The notes: a model not told the origin generated them from the letters alone. A stretch of 64,000 nt of DNA from Sinohyriopsis cumingii (GCA_028554795.2 CM068842.1:27977577-28041576), one strand, 5' to 3'. Shown: positions 18,301-28,603, counted from the first letter of the stretch. Numbers and translations are program-made.

Positions 18301-19380
18301 GCATTTCAATCCACAATGCTTGTGTTGCTCTCGATTGTTATAACCATAATCACATTTCTCACAATAATAACTGTATCCCAGGAATCCGGTGATACTGGTA
18401 ATGGTATCGAAATGGTCATCGTGATAATAAAGGTGAATGTATTTTCCGTCCTTAAAATCCTGGCCTGGAAACAACAGAGACCCGCGCATTTCTTGAGGGT
18501 GCACTTTCAAGGTGTAGCGTGGAGCTAGGGCATCTTGCAAGTTTTGCATCTCAGGAATGCCACAGGGTGTGTCTTTGGACAGGCCAGCTTGTTGCAACAG
18601 GAGTTCTGCTTCGTTTCGTTGTTTGGTTCGGTTCGATTTTCGAATGTTCTCCCAGGTTCTTTTCCATTCTACCGTGTCGTTCTTGTTGGCATAGGTTCGT
18701 CCCACCACGATGGCACGGGCTAAGGACATCTGGTCTTGAGGGTTATTAATTCGGACGAGACTTGTTTTGGTGTTGCGAAGGTCGTCCACCAATAACATCT
18801 TTTTGCGTCCTGTCCCTTGAGGAAGAGAGACGTGAGCCATTTTCAGTGTGGCTTTACCATCGGTGATGTCAAACTGGTCATTAGATTGTTGTACGTGTTG
18901 AATCTTGTCCATGACTTTGGAAGGGGTTAGTTCTGCGGGTCTGCTAAACTCGATCCAAACAGGGGATTTCAAACCGTCGTGATCTATGGATAGTGTCAAG
19001 CGATCGTCTTCTTTGGGTTGACATTGTCGCTTGAGTGCGGTGAGCAAAGAATCCCACATCTCGGTGATAAACCCTTCTGCTTTCTCCAAGGGTACGTCGG
19101 CCTTGAAATCTTTAAACTTCACCGTGTAGGTGTAAGCCGTGGTTCTAAATTTTCTAGAGGAGCGCTTTTCCGTCTCTCGAATGGAATAGTACTTTTCAGG
19201 GTTGACTAAGGGTGGTGAACTTGGTTTAGAGGGTTCGGATTCTGGTTCACTCATGTCCTCTTCAAAATCACTGGCATGAATTTGTGCCAAGATTTCGTCC
19301 CTGGTACGAGGCGATAGATCACGTTTCTGCCTCTTGCTTTCTTCTTCTTCTTTCTTCTCGAATGAATATGATCGTTTCAT
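15316..19380 (-). pseudogene. POLB: Protein-primed DNA polymerase B, interrupted by one nonsense codon in copy A
   Basis: Replicates the element. The frame would be 1354 codons; a TAA at 16672-16674 (codon 903) interrupts it where copy B has GAA. Layout: acidic/basic N-terminal region, a Cys/His-rich zinc-binding region at about 340-448, exonuclease I D472/E474 (FFDFEC), exonuclease II at 560-574 (HNFSGYDGQFLLRYY), exonuclease III at about 686-694 (YCRSDVDIL). Then a Vsr/restriction-endonuclease-like insert at about 796-860 (YEFNGCLFHGCPICYPDR..VVEMWEHEY), motif A LDVCSLYP (912-919), motif B KVMLNCLWGK (from about 1102), and motif C YFDTDS (about 1198-1203). The interval between motifs A and B is long, as expected for TPR-containing protein-primed polymerases. 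The interruption falls just before motif A, so exonuclease and polymerase parts are separated. TATAAATT lies at 19427-19434. Confidence 0.95.
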
Positions 19381-19426
19381 CTTGAGTGCAAAACGTCAAA
19401 TGACTCAAGTTCAAACACCATAGACT

Positions 19427-19460
19427 AATTTATAGTCATGGCAAACCAGCGTATATAAAA
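19427..19460. promoter_or_regulatory. Divergent promoter between PolB and the CCHC gene (copy A)
   Basis: TATAAATT on the minus strand (19427-19434) points to PolB (ATG 19380). TATATAAAA on the plus strand (19452-19460) points to the zinc-knuckle gene (ATG 19514). The two are about 18 bp apart, and each is about 50 bp from its ATG. Confidence 0.75.
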
Positions 19461-19513
19461 AGGGTGTGTCTTGTCCTTTCACTATTCATTTCACTCTCAA
19501 ACCGAGGAGAACG

Positions 19514-20007
19514 ATGGAAGAGACTACCCAGATGGAACGTTTCGTCAGAGCTTTGCGAGGGGTCATTAGAAAATTCTCTTCAGACCAGCCTACGGACTAC
19601 TCTCCTTCCTTTCGAGATAAGAGTCAGGATGCTTGCTATATCTGTCAGAAGAAAGGGCATTGGTCTTCAGAGTGTCCAGACCGTCAAAAAAGAAAAAAAA
19701 AACAGGGGCTAAAAAAGACAAAAGTCAAGATACCTGTTATTATTGTAAAGAAAAAGGACATTGGTCTCCAGATTGCCCAAAAAAGAAACAAGAGGAGTCA
19801 GAAGAAAAGAAGGATTCTTCAGAAGAAGAGAGGGATTCTTCGGAAGAAGAGAGGGATTCTTCGAAAGAAGAGAGGGATTCTTCAGAGGAAGAAGAGGAAG
19901 AAAGAAGAGAATTCTATTTAAAAGAAGCAAAGAAACAGGAGAAGAAAAGAAGAAGGGAAGAAAATGAGGAAAAAACGGTGAAGAAATTCAAAAAACAGAG
20001 AGACTAA
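19514..20007 (+). pseudogene. Two-knuckle CCHC zinc-finger protein, frame broken at a poly-A run (copy A)
   Basis: The ATG at 19514 opens a frame with one CCHC zinc knuckle (CYICQKKGHWSSEC, about residues 43-56). The second knuckle (CYYCKEKGHWSPDC) and the acidic Ser/Glu repeat tail (DSSEEER repeated four times, then Lys-rich) are in the minus-one frame, ending at 20007. The switch point is AAAAAAG followed by ten A at 19686-19702; copy B has nine A. The first-frame product would otherwise run to 19921 with a non-zinc tail. Retroviral Gag-like knuckles suggest RNA or ssDNA binding. Either an indel or slippage explains the break. Not a standard Polinton core gene. Confidence 0.65.
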
Positions 20008-20257
20008 ACAAGGAGAAAGAAGAAGTCAATGAACTTTTAATTAAAGTGTTCTGTGGTGAATTGTGAATTGGATTGTAAAAAATGGATAAAAGAATACATG
20101 AATGATATAAGGTAAGTGTCTTTGAGTTTTGATTTTAAAATAAGAAGCTACACTCACGCACTCATACACAGACACGTACTATAAGGGTAAAATGGGTGGG
20201 GTTTATTTTTGAGTTATTGGCAAATTGAAATTGTATTTCTTTTCGAGAAATGTGGGT
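20008..20257. other. Spacer between convergent CCHC and SL4 genes
   Basis: AT-rich spacer of about 250 bp with a good splice-donor-like AAGGTAAGTG near 20109-20118 on the plus strand, also kept in copy B. Whether it is used is unknown. Confidence 0.35.
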
Positions 20258-20273
20258 GGCCCTGAAAAGGGCC
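20258..20273 (-). terminator. Histone-type 3' stem-loop after SL4 (copy A)
   Basis: Minus strand GGCCCTTTTCAGGGCC followed directly by ACCCA, then TTTCTCGAAAAGAAATACAA. This is the closest match to the metazoan histone signal, including the ACCCA cleavage context. It starts 26 nt past the SL4 stop. Confidence 0.85.
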
Positions 20274-20299
20274 TTTTTATTTTGGTGTAGGGGGTGAGT

Positions 20300-20860
20300 T
20301 TAACCAATCAACTTTAACTGCCTTAAGCCTTTGCCACGGCCAAGGCCTACTTCTGATGATTGGGTTGAAATCACTAAGGGTGGTACGACAGGCTTAGTCA
20401 CAGGGTTGGCGTGTTTAGCTCGGGAAGGTCGTATTCTCTTCGGTCGTGATAAAGAAGTCTGATACATTTGTTTCAGACTTCTTAACTCCGCTAAAATGTC
20501 CAACAGTACCGTAGCCGTTTGATTTTCACCCTCTTGTTTCTTTGCTGCTACTTCTTCTTGCTGTTGCTGCTGTTGTTTTTTTCTTACCTTTTCTTGTTGC
20601 TGTTGCTGTTGCTGTAGGAGAAAAGCTTGTTCCGCTTCCTTTTGTCGTTGCATAAATTTCTCCAATTCTTCTTTCTGTCTCTGTCTAAAATTCTCCACTT
20701 GCGGTAATGAAGAAGGTAACGAAGGTTCCGGAACAAATTCTTGCGAGGTAAGAAAATCCACAAAATCCCAATGTACCTCTTCTGAAAGTAAGTCCGGGTT
20801 CCCTTGGGCAGTCTCCCCTGCTGGTGCACCCCAATGGATCGTTTTCTGAGTTTCCGTCAT
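20300..20860 (-). CDS. SL4: polyQ coiled-coil protein (186 aa)
   Basis: Unrecognised accessory protein. N-terminal acidic region with WDFVDFLTSQEF, a central coiled coil (FRQRQKEELEKFMQRQKEAEQAF), two seven-glutamine tracts at about residues 84-100, a second helical segment (TATVLLDILAELRSLKQMYQ) and a basic Pro-rich C-terminus. ATG at 20858-20860. TATATAGA lies about 50 bp upstream with a CRE palindrome beyond it. It ends with a histone-type stem-loop. The C-terminal 43 residues are lost by a stop in copy B. Confidence 0.72.
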   Translation of the reverse strand: MTETQKTIHWGAPAGETAQGNPDLLSEEVHWDFVDFLTSQEFVPEPSLPSSLPQVENFRQRQKEELEKFMQRQKEAEQAFLLQQQQQQQEKVRKKQQQQQQEEVAAKKQEGENQTATVLLDILAELRSLKQMYQTSLSRPKRIRPSRAKHANPVTKPVVPPLVISTQSSEVGLGRGKGLRQLKLIG

Positions 20861-20906
20861 GTTGAATCACTGTCGCATAGATTGACTGCACACAAGCGCT
20901 AGCGAA

Positions 20907-20929
20907 TCTATATAGACCAACTGACGTCA
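20907..20929 (-). promoter_or_regulatory. SL4 promoter with TATA-like box and CRE (TGACGTCA)
   Basis: TATATAGA on the minus strand near 20907-20914 and the perfect palindrome TGACGTCA at 20922-20929, the CREB/ATF binding consensus. Both are kept in copy B (TGACGTCA at 51885-51892), and the site lies between the divergent SL4 and SL5 genes. Confidence 0.65.
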
Positions 20930-21027
20930 CAGACTACTCTCTTCGGATTGGATGCGGACTGACTGAATTTTGTAACGCGTGTTTGGATTGGTGAATGAAC
21001 TCAATCCGTTTCAATCCTGCCTCTACC

Positions 21028-21036
21028 TATAAATAA
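21028..21036 (+). promoter_or_regulatory. SL5 TATA box
   Basis: TATAAATAA, 44 bp before the SL5 ATG at 21080, conserved in copy B. Confidence 0.7.
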
Positions 21037-21079
21037 GCGCAGTTCAGTGCATTGATTCACTTGTTCTCGTCGCTTCAAG

Positions 21080-21313
21080 ATGTGGACCGATGTGCAATCT
21101 TCTACGCTTGTGTCTTCCATGATGTTCCGGACGGACATACCCATGTATGTCCGATCCAAGTGGACCGTTGTCCACAGGACAAACACCAGCCTGTGGATAC
21201 GTAGGGTCTACGTAGAAAGACAAAGATGCCTGAAAAGAGTGCTGATTTACGGACCAACAGTGAGACGTAGCCTAAGGACAAGAAGAAGACCAATGCGTTA
21301 CCATTTATGTTAA
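21080..21313 (+). CDS. SL5: small basic protein (77 aa), highly divergent between copies
   Basis: Unrecognised. Conserved core MYVRSKWTVV and RVY.ERQ.CLKRVL.YGP.VRRSLR, with an Arg-rich C-terminus ending in HLC. The reading frame is kept in both copies (77 and 78 aa), with the stop at the same place, despite only about 76% nucleotide identity by hand count. Many of the changes are synonymous. It runs outward into the right TIR; a histone-type stem-loop begins 24 nt after the stop. Retention of the frame under such divergence argues it is a real gene. Confidence 0.72.
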   Translation: MWTDVQSSTLVSSMMFRTDIPMYVRSKWTVVHRTNTSLWIRRVYVERQRCLKRVLIYGPTVRRSLRTRRRPMRYHLC

Positions 21314-21330
21314 TGAATACATTAACATAA

Positions 21331-21655
21331 ACCCAAAGGCCCTTTTCAGGGCCAGCCATATTTCTCGAAAAGAGATAGCCTTTCCATTGCCTACCCCTTT
21401 TTTTAAATTTAAATTTAAATTTAAATTTAAAAAAATTTAAAAAAAAAAAAAAAAAAAAATCCCAAAAGCCCAAACTCTATTCCCCATGTTAATTTCCCTT
21501 GTCCCTAGACAGACCCAAACTCTATGTTAAATTCCCATTGTCCCTAGTATTACCCACGATTTTTCTCCATGTTAAATTTCCATTGTCCCTAGAGTTGCCC
21601 AGGGGTCTTTTTAATGCTAAGTCCCATTGTCCCTAGGGTGCCCCACCTTACTACT
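21331..21655 (-). repeat. Right TIR of copy A
   Basis: Inverted match of 4502-4831 with a few substitutions and homopolymer length changes. It contains an (AAATTT)n tract at about 21403-21430 and ends in CCTTACTACT. Confidence 0.93.
21338..21353 (+). terminator. Histone-type 3' stem-loop after SL5 (copy A)
   Basis: GGCCCTTTTCAGGGCC on the plus strand, preceded by CCAAA and followed by AGCCATATTTCTCGAAAAGAGA. It is inside the right TIR, 24 nt after the SL5 stop. Confidence 0.82.
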
Positions 21656-21661
21656 CAAGTA
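21656..21661. other. Target-site duplication (right) of Polinton A: CAAGTA
   Basis: Identical to 4496-4501. Confidence 0.93.
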
Positions 21662-22245
21662 GGTCTTCCATCAAAAAATAATTGTGGAAATACAAAGTCA
21701 ACATGGTTCTGTTTCTGCAATGAAAGTTCAAGAACGATATGGAATAACTTTTAACCAGATTATATCACGTATGGGATATTCTCAAATATTGCTCAGGTTT
21801 ATATACAATCTGATATCGACTAAAAGGTTCCACTACCCAAAATTGATAGTTTTGAATCAGTGGTGCTTGGATTAGACATTGAAGAAACAAAAGCATCACT
21901 GGATAACAAAATATTAGAAACTGAAGAAAATATTTGGATTCTCTTAACGCTTGTAACGGTTTCAACAGTATCTCGACATTTTATTGTAAAAATTCGAAGA
22001 ACAATTTATGAGCAAACCATGTTCCAAAGAAGGCAAACAGTTTACAAAAGAGTTGATCGATAAAATCCAGGCCAGAAGTAAAGGCCAAATATGACTTTAT
22101 ATGTACGCATACGGTAAAGCATATTGTTTCAGTAAAATATATTTTTCAGATATCCGATCATATTACATTAGCAAACAGAATTCGAGTTATGTAAAAGTTA
22201 GAGTCTCATGACAAGATAAAGGCAAGGAACAATAAAATGGAGACA

Positions 22246-22320
22246 ACGGGATTCTAACTGCCACTCTTTTGCACTAAAAGCGAACGTGCTACTCATTAGG
22301 CTATAGCGGTGGGAAGAACA
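22246..22320 (-). mobile_element. Decayed tRNA-derived SINE head
   Basis: On the minus strand, GCTATAGCCTAATGAGTAGC resembles a tRNA D-arm/box A region, and about 45 nt later GCAGTTAGAATCCCG resembles box B. The clover-leaf is not preserved. Confidence 0.4.
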
Positions 22321-23639
22321 GCTTTGTGTTTGTAAAGTTTGTAATGAAGTTTTTAGAAACGTTTGGAGCTAATATTGAAGTTTCTAGACAGCCTAATATC
22401 AATTGACCCAAAGATAAGGAGTGGACAGTCGCGCTAGACCATAGGATGACGAACATATAGTAATGACACAGTTCTGTATCACTCCGCATGTTTCTGATCT
22501 CTATATCAGCAAAACAAAACACGAATGGTGTTGTTTATTTTTTTAAAAACCGAAACACACGACTGAAAATTTGGACAAATATCTAGTGATTGGTCAGTTT
22601 GTTGCAGTGACAATTCTGCACTTCTTCTTTTCGCGCATGGATACCATTTACTGCTTTTGTGTTCTATTTTAATATTATTCTTTTCAATAATATGCGTAGA
22701 CAGAGTACGTAAAAATAATTGAACGCTGGACCCTATGACATTTTCAGCAGGAGTTTTTGCATAAACCGTTGGTCTGGAGGGGACGGTATGCTGTCTCTTG
22801 ACGATTTGTATCATTTGATGAGTTTTGTTTAAATAAGCATATCTACCAATGTCGTCAAGCACATTTGATACTTTGTTAGTAACAAGGTTAAACGGAACAA
22901 TAAACATTCACGTGGAGTCTACTGCATCTTAATGCCCGTATCAAAATCTCTTCCTAATCATTCTTCGATTGCCCATATATATATATCTGCTAAAGTTATA
23001 TTTGCAGCTACAGTATTTCATTTATAGCTGGTCTGTGTAGCCTATTTAAGAATCTTTTTATAGCAAACGAATTACGTAGGTACCGATTAATACATGAAAA
23101 TCTGATAATAACTGCCTTCAATAATTTCTATTGCAAAATTAATATTTCACATTACTTAATGTTGTAGTTAAACTCAATCTGTCAAATGTGTATTATCCCA
23201 TTAGCAGGAGGGGATGTTAATTTTATGATTCCTCGAATAGGCCAATGTTGAGGAAAATTTAAATGATAGCTGAAGCAAAGTTACCTGTTACAAAACTAGA
23301 TTTTGTATTGCATTTAACCATGTAAGGGAGATGACTCGTGCACGTAGAATTCCTAAGATCATACAAATTATTGTACGTATTAGACAGCTATCCCTGTCTC
23401 CTCCTGCCTCGGTTGCCTTGCACAAAATTACACGCGCTTAATAACAAACGAACTATATATAGGTCTAATACTTAGTGTAATTTAACTATTATAATTATTC
23501 ACATGTAACGGACAGTTAAGGGTCTGCCTTCAGGGTGTATTTGTAGATATAAACGGCCCCACAATACTAAGTGTCATGTCCCTCCTCCTCCCCCGAGTAA
23601 ATATATCTTAATCCGGCCCTGGGCTATATCATGCTGAGG

Positions 23640-23770
23640 AAATGACAGCTAACCACTCTCCCAGGGACACACTGAAACTGCGAACCCGCTCTGGTCAAGG
23701 TTTAGTTTGAACCCGCGACCCTTGAATAACGAATCGGACGCTACCACCTTGACTGCAACAGCTCCCTTGT
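23640..23770 (-). mobile_element. tRNA-derived SINE head
   Basis: On the minus strand, GTCAAGGTGGTAGCGTCCG (box A-like) is followed about 30 nt later by TCGCGGGTTCAAACT (box B-like), the spacing of a tRNA promoter. A CAGGGCCGGATTAAG segment follows. Confidence 0.5.
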
Positions 23771-24249
23771 TTATTACGGATTATTAATTTATAACAAAGA
23801 CACATTATGCGTGTATAAAATTTAACGACATATCAGCATTGTATTGTCTATATGGTGCCAAGTATGTTTCGGTATCCCGAAAAAAGGCACGCGAAATAAA
23901 GTTAAAGGCAACACAGGGTACAATCTTTAAAATATAATGTATAATTTACTTAAAAACTACATCTTTTAAAAAATACGACATTCTCAGCTGAAACATCATT
24001 ACAAGACGCACACGAAAACTTGATTTACACCAAAATGTTTAGGCACGTTTTTTTTTTTCATTATGAAATGGACATTCTTCATGAAAATCGTACTTTTCTT
24101 CGTGCGGAAAAAAGTAACTTTATCATGAAAGGAAAAACCCTTTTTCCTGTTAGGTTATAATCATCATGTAAAGTTCTGTATTGACATTCTTCATGATCAT
24201 TATACGTGATCACGTAAATATTGTTCGTGATGATTTTGCCCACCAATAG

Positions 24250-25135
24250 CATAGGTATGTTAAGAGACCCCATCTCCATATGTTGCACCCACCAATGCCA
24301 TGACGAAGTTATCAGACCCCATCTCCATATGTTGTACCCACCAATGCCATAACGAAGTTATCAGACCCCATCTGTATATGCTGTACACACCAATGCCATG
24401 GCTATGTTAGCAGACCCCATCTGTATATGCTGTATATGCTGTACACACCAATGCCATGGCTATGTTAGCAGATCCCAACTGTATATGTTGTACACACCAA
24501 TGTCATGGCTATGTTAGCAGACCCCATCTGTATATGTTGTACACACCAATGTCATGGCTATGTTAGCAGACCCCATCTGTATATGTTGTACACACCAATG
24601 CCATGGCTATGTTAGCAGACCCCAACTGTATATGTTGTACACACCAATGCCATGGCTGTTATCAGATACCATCTGTATATGTTGTACACACCAATGCCAT
24701 GACTATGTTATCAGATACCATCTGTATATGTTGTACACACCAATGCCATGGCTATGTTATCAGATACCATCTGATTATATTGTACACAACAATGCCATGG
24801 CTATGTTATCAGATACCACCTGTATATGTTGTACACACCAATGCCATGGCTATGTTATCAGACCTCATCTGTATATGTTGTACACACAAATGCCATGGCT
24901 ATGTTAGCAGGCCCCATCTGTATATGTTGTACAGACCAATTCCATGGCTATGTTATCCGATGCCATCTGTATATGTTGTACACACCAATGCGATGGTATA
25001 TTATCAGATACCATCTGTATATGTTGTACACACCAATGCCATGGCTATGTTATCAGATACCATCTGCATATGATGTGCTTACCAAGGCGATGACTTATGT
25101 TAAAAGACCCTATCGGCATATATTGTACTTGACTG
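24250..25135. repeat. 49-bp minisatellite, about 18 copies
   Basis: Unit CCAATGCCATGGCTATGTTA followed by (T/G)CAGA(C/T)(C/A)CCATCTGTATATGTTGTACACA. The unit length is not a multiple of three and it lacks stops, so long frames rotate through all phases; these are not genes. Confidence 0.95.
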
Positions 25136-26480
25136 AATAATCCAGTTTGCTGATCTTAGTGGCTTAATAGTGTGTTCATGTCTACTTCATGAACCCAGTC
25201 AGTAAATGAGCACCAGTAAGTACATTTTAGCTCTCATTACATAAACTGTAAAAGCTTCAATAAAAGGTTTCTTCCGATGTCACTCTCTTACAGACAAAAA
25301 ATTGTCAGTACAAGTTGAAGCATCTTTTTCTTGATAAATTATTTTGTTTAGTGAAATAAAGTCATCTTCTGGAAATATAACATTTGTTCACAAATGTGCC
25401 TTTACATATGCCGACATAAATTAAATTTTCGTGTAAAATGTCACCTTTTTCCTACAAAACCAATGCTTTCTACGTGATGACACCAACAATTATTCTTCAT
25501 TAAAGATGTGTCTTTATGAAAAAATCGTATTTTCCAAGGAACAAAGTAAAACTTTTAATGAAGATTAGTGACTTCTACTTAAAGATGGTGGATTGATCAG
25601 AACTATTTTGTTCATTAAAAAGTGTTTATTTTTTTTCACATCTTTTATCAGTGTACACGCTTTTTACGTGAGTAATGTATTGGATTGACATATCTTCACA
25701 AAAAGACGGTTCTTTCAAGAAAAATGTGATTGTTTTCGTGAAAATTTTGTCATGAGATTTTTTTTCCACATTTATTCACGAAGATTGATTTATTAACTCC
25801 CAGGCATCCAGAATGATTTACCGCAAGAGAGCGAAGTTTGCAAAGAATGGTGTAACTTGTAATAATTACTCCTCTGTAGAAATGTCTAATTTAGCAAGCA
25901 AATTGTTGTGTTTCTTTATTAAGAAGCCAACGTACAATTTAAAGCATTCCAAAGGTCGTAAAGCGTGTGCAGATGGTGATTATCGATTATCGAGACTGTT
26001 TTCAAAAAAGGACGAGAAGTGAATTTAGTATTCTCGTATCTACACAGTACTTGTGAAGATTATCAAGACTCAATGATAATCCGCAGCAACTCAACCACTG
26101 AAGATTACGATCAATAAAGAATCCTGTTCAGTGGACCTAATTACCTAATTAGAAACCATGTACCCAAAGTATAAGCTATTCATGTATACTAATTGCGAAG
26201 ATTATGAATATAATGGTTATGTATTTCAAAATATTTCCAACAAAGATACTAAGTAACATACAGACTGCGTGTATTGCACCGCGCGTATCAGGAGAAACTC
26301 GTTTTTGGAGTAGTTTGTTTAAACATGTTATATTTATACAGGCCACTAATTTGGAACGGGCTATAAGTTATCACAACTGCGAATAAGTTATTCCCTTACA
26401 ATCGATAATAAATTTACACGAATAGCGGCACAAAATTAATATGATTCCATACAATTATACGCAACAATTAAGGGAAAATT
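25136..26480. other. Host DNA, no gene recognised
   Basis: AT-rich, with many short TTCATGAAAA / CGTGAAAA-like phrases (25280-25790). Similar phrases occur just left of the minisatellite (24000-24240), so the array may have expanded inside an older repeat. A frame at 25813-26022 is unassigned. Confidence 0.4.
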
Positions 26481-26481
26481 C

Positions 26482-26484
<3 letters not shown>

Positions 26485-26529
<45 letters not shown>
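26485..26529. repeat. (GA)n microsatellite
   Basis: About 22 GA units. Confidence 0.97.
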
Positions 26530-26533
<4 letters not shown>

Positions 26534-26762
26534 TCGTTGCAGAAATTGGACAAGAGTACAAATTCCAAAATCAATAAACTTCAACAAATTAAGAGCGTTG
26601 TGTCGTTATTAAAATTACGATAACTGAACAGAGAAATCAAATTGTGAATACTGCGCAATTACGTAAAGCGTTTCGTGTCTTGAATATACTTGGAACAAGT
26701 CAAATAAGGAAATATTTCCATTCACTGTAAAAACAGATGATCCGTATAACAACTTTAGTCGT

Positions 26763-26765
<3 letters not shown>

Positions 26766-26834
<69 letters not shown>
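26766..26834. repeat. (AT)n microsatellite
   Basis: About 34 uninterrupted TA units. Confidence 0.97.
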
Positions 26835-26915
26835 GATTTAAATTGTAATTATATTCCCTACCTTGTTCAATTTAGTATATATTATATGTAATTATATGCA
26901 TATCATATAGTATAT

Positions 26916-27240
26916 GTGTGCGAGCGTGATTTAGATTTTTAACGTAGCTTTTAACTATTTTTCAGTCATATCGCTACGGTGTCTTCAGTGTGGCAGTTTA
27001 TAGTGATGTCTAGCACTGGGGCATCATGCCGCAGACATGTAGCATGATTTCCCACCCAGTCACTTTATCCTGACACCAGGCAGACCAGTCCTAACACTAA
27101 CTCTTAATGCTGAGCGCCAAGCGAGGCAGTTGTTAGTACCATTTTTGTAAGTCTTTGGTATGACTCGGCCGGGGTTCCAACCCGCGACCTCCCGCATCCG
27201 AGGCGGACGCTCTAACCACTAGGCCATAGGAGCGGACTTT
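26916..27240 (-). mobile_element. tRNA-derived SINE with 13-bp target duplication
   Basis: On the minus strand the 5' end gives ATGGCCTAGTGGTTAGAGCG (box A region) and GAGGTCGCGGGTTGGAACCC (box B region) at tRNA spacing. A body containing CTGCCTGGTGTCAGGATAAAG follows, then an AT-rich tail. TCATATAGTATAT occurs at 26903-26915 and 27241-27253 as a candidate target duplication. The context is AT-rich, so the duplication is somewhat less certain than the tRNA head. It sits at the 3' end of the LINE relic. Confidence 0.75.
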
Positions 27241-27344
27241 TCATATAGTATATAGTATATGTAATGATATTCATTATCTATATGGTCATCACAAGCACAC
27301 AGTGGATTATCACTCCAATGAATAAACCATATGTAAATCACTAC

Positions 27345-28515
27345 AGTTAATTATAATTCGGGGTATACAGGATGGTTAATATCCTTTACCAATTAAACAA
27401 TGTTCAAGTACTTTTGATGTCATAGCCTCTGCTTTTTTTAAAGATGGAATAATGCATCTTTTATTGAAGTTGGGAGTGAATTACAAACATGAATAGAAGA
27501 ATGTGGAAATGAATTTGTAATTGTGTCGAGTCTGCATTAATTCGAATAAAAATATTCAAATTTCTAACATTATATTCGTTTATCTCACCAACAAGCGGTA
27601 GTAGGATGTCAGCAAGATAAAAAAGAGAGATACCGTATGCAATTTAATTAAAACAATATCGTCATTTAACTTGTATGTCTGCCATAGTCCGCTAAACAGT
27701 TACTTCATAACCCTTACGACATGCCATGCTTCTAGTAAGACCAGTCACAATTCACAATTCTTGCTATTTCTAATTGTAGTTTTTCTGACTTATCAGTGTA
27801 TTCAGGCTACCAGTCACCCAATAAACATCATCGCATTCTAGTAAGGGACAGATATGTACAGGTAAAAATACTTTTCTCGGCTAAATTTGTATTTACGTAC
27901 TTTATAAGCAGTTATCGTCATTGAGGTCGACATAACTATTTTATCAATATGTTTGGTCCAACTGCCTGACTATAAAGTGCCGCTAATATGTTTATGGAAG
28001 TCAACAAAAGAGAATTTCTTTTGTGAATTTTAATTTAAAAAAAATGATTCTAGCTTGCACGAGAATAACATAACCTCTTCCTTGGTCAGTCAACCTCTGC
28101 CTTGACCTGTTGTCAATCGTTTGCAAATCTGTGTTCATTACTTATTCGATTTCCTAAGTATAATTTGATAAATACGCCAGTGAGCTATCATCATTAATGA
28201 CTCTCGTTTCACTCAAGACGTTATCGCCTGTATCGTTAATACAAACAATAAATATAAACGGACCTTAACTAGAGCCATGTGCTACGCTGGGCGCAATATA
28301 CCCACTGTCAAATTGATTCGGCAGTATTTACAAAAATTGTTTGGAGTCTGTTGGATAGGTAGTCAGAAAACCAATCAATAAGAGTGTTATCAATGTCACA
28401 TTACTTTAATTTATATAATAGACCTTTATGCCAATCTTAATCAAATGTTTTACACACGTCACAAAAGACCACAAACGTCAATTTTATTATCAAGCCAATT
28501 ATATGAGCTGAAATA

Positions 28516-28603
<88 letters not shown>

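Larger units (their letters stand above)
4502..21655. mobile_element. Polinton/Maverick copy A (17,154 bp), complete ends, partly decayed genes
   Basis: Bounded by matching TIRs (4502-4831 and 21331-21655) and a 6-bp target duplication. It encodes the Polinton signature set: protein-primed PolB, retroviral-type integrase with chromodomain, FtsK/HerA-type packaging ATPase, double-jelly-roll major capsid and penton-like minor capsid, plus small accessory genes. Lesions seen: a nonsense codon in the major capsid gene (8624-8626), a nonsense codon in PolB (16672-16674), a 72-bp in-frame deletion in the large paralogue gene near 13920, and a poly-A length problem in the CCHC gene. No adenain-like protease frame was found. 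Related in gene content to adintoviruses. Confidence 0.97.
21662..24240. other. Host DNA with SINE-like remnants, no gene recognised
   Basis: AT-rich. Open frames such as 22506-22907 (minus, 133 codons) show nothing I recognise. Two tRNA-like segments are listed separately. Confidence 0.4.

Noticed and set aside
20258-20273. Plus-strand reading GGCCCTGAAAAGGGCC as a bacterial-type terminator for the CCHC gene
   Set aside because: The host is eukaryotic, and only the minus-strand reading has the TTTC loop, ACCCA and purine element, matching the SL4 gene end.
4502-21655. A free virus genome rather than a transposon
   Set aside because: Matching TIRs with a 6-bp target duplication at both copies show chromosomal integration.
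22506-22907. 133-codon minus frame in host DNA
   Set aside because: No motif, no promoter or homologue that I recognise; chance frame not excluded.
24554-25140. Frames up to 156 codons with Cys/Met/Tyr repeats
   Set aside because: Minisatellite unit of 49 bp read in rotating phase; no non-repeat part.
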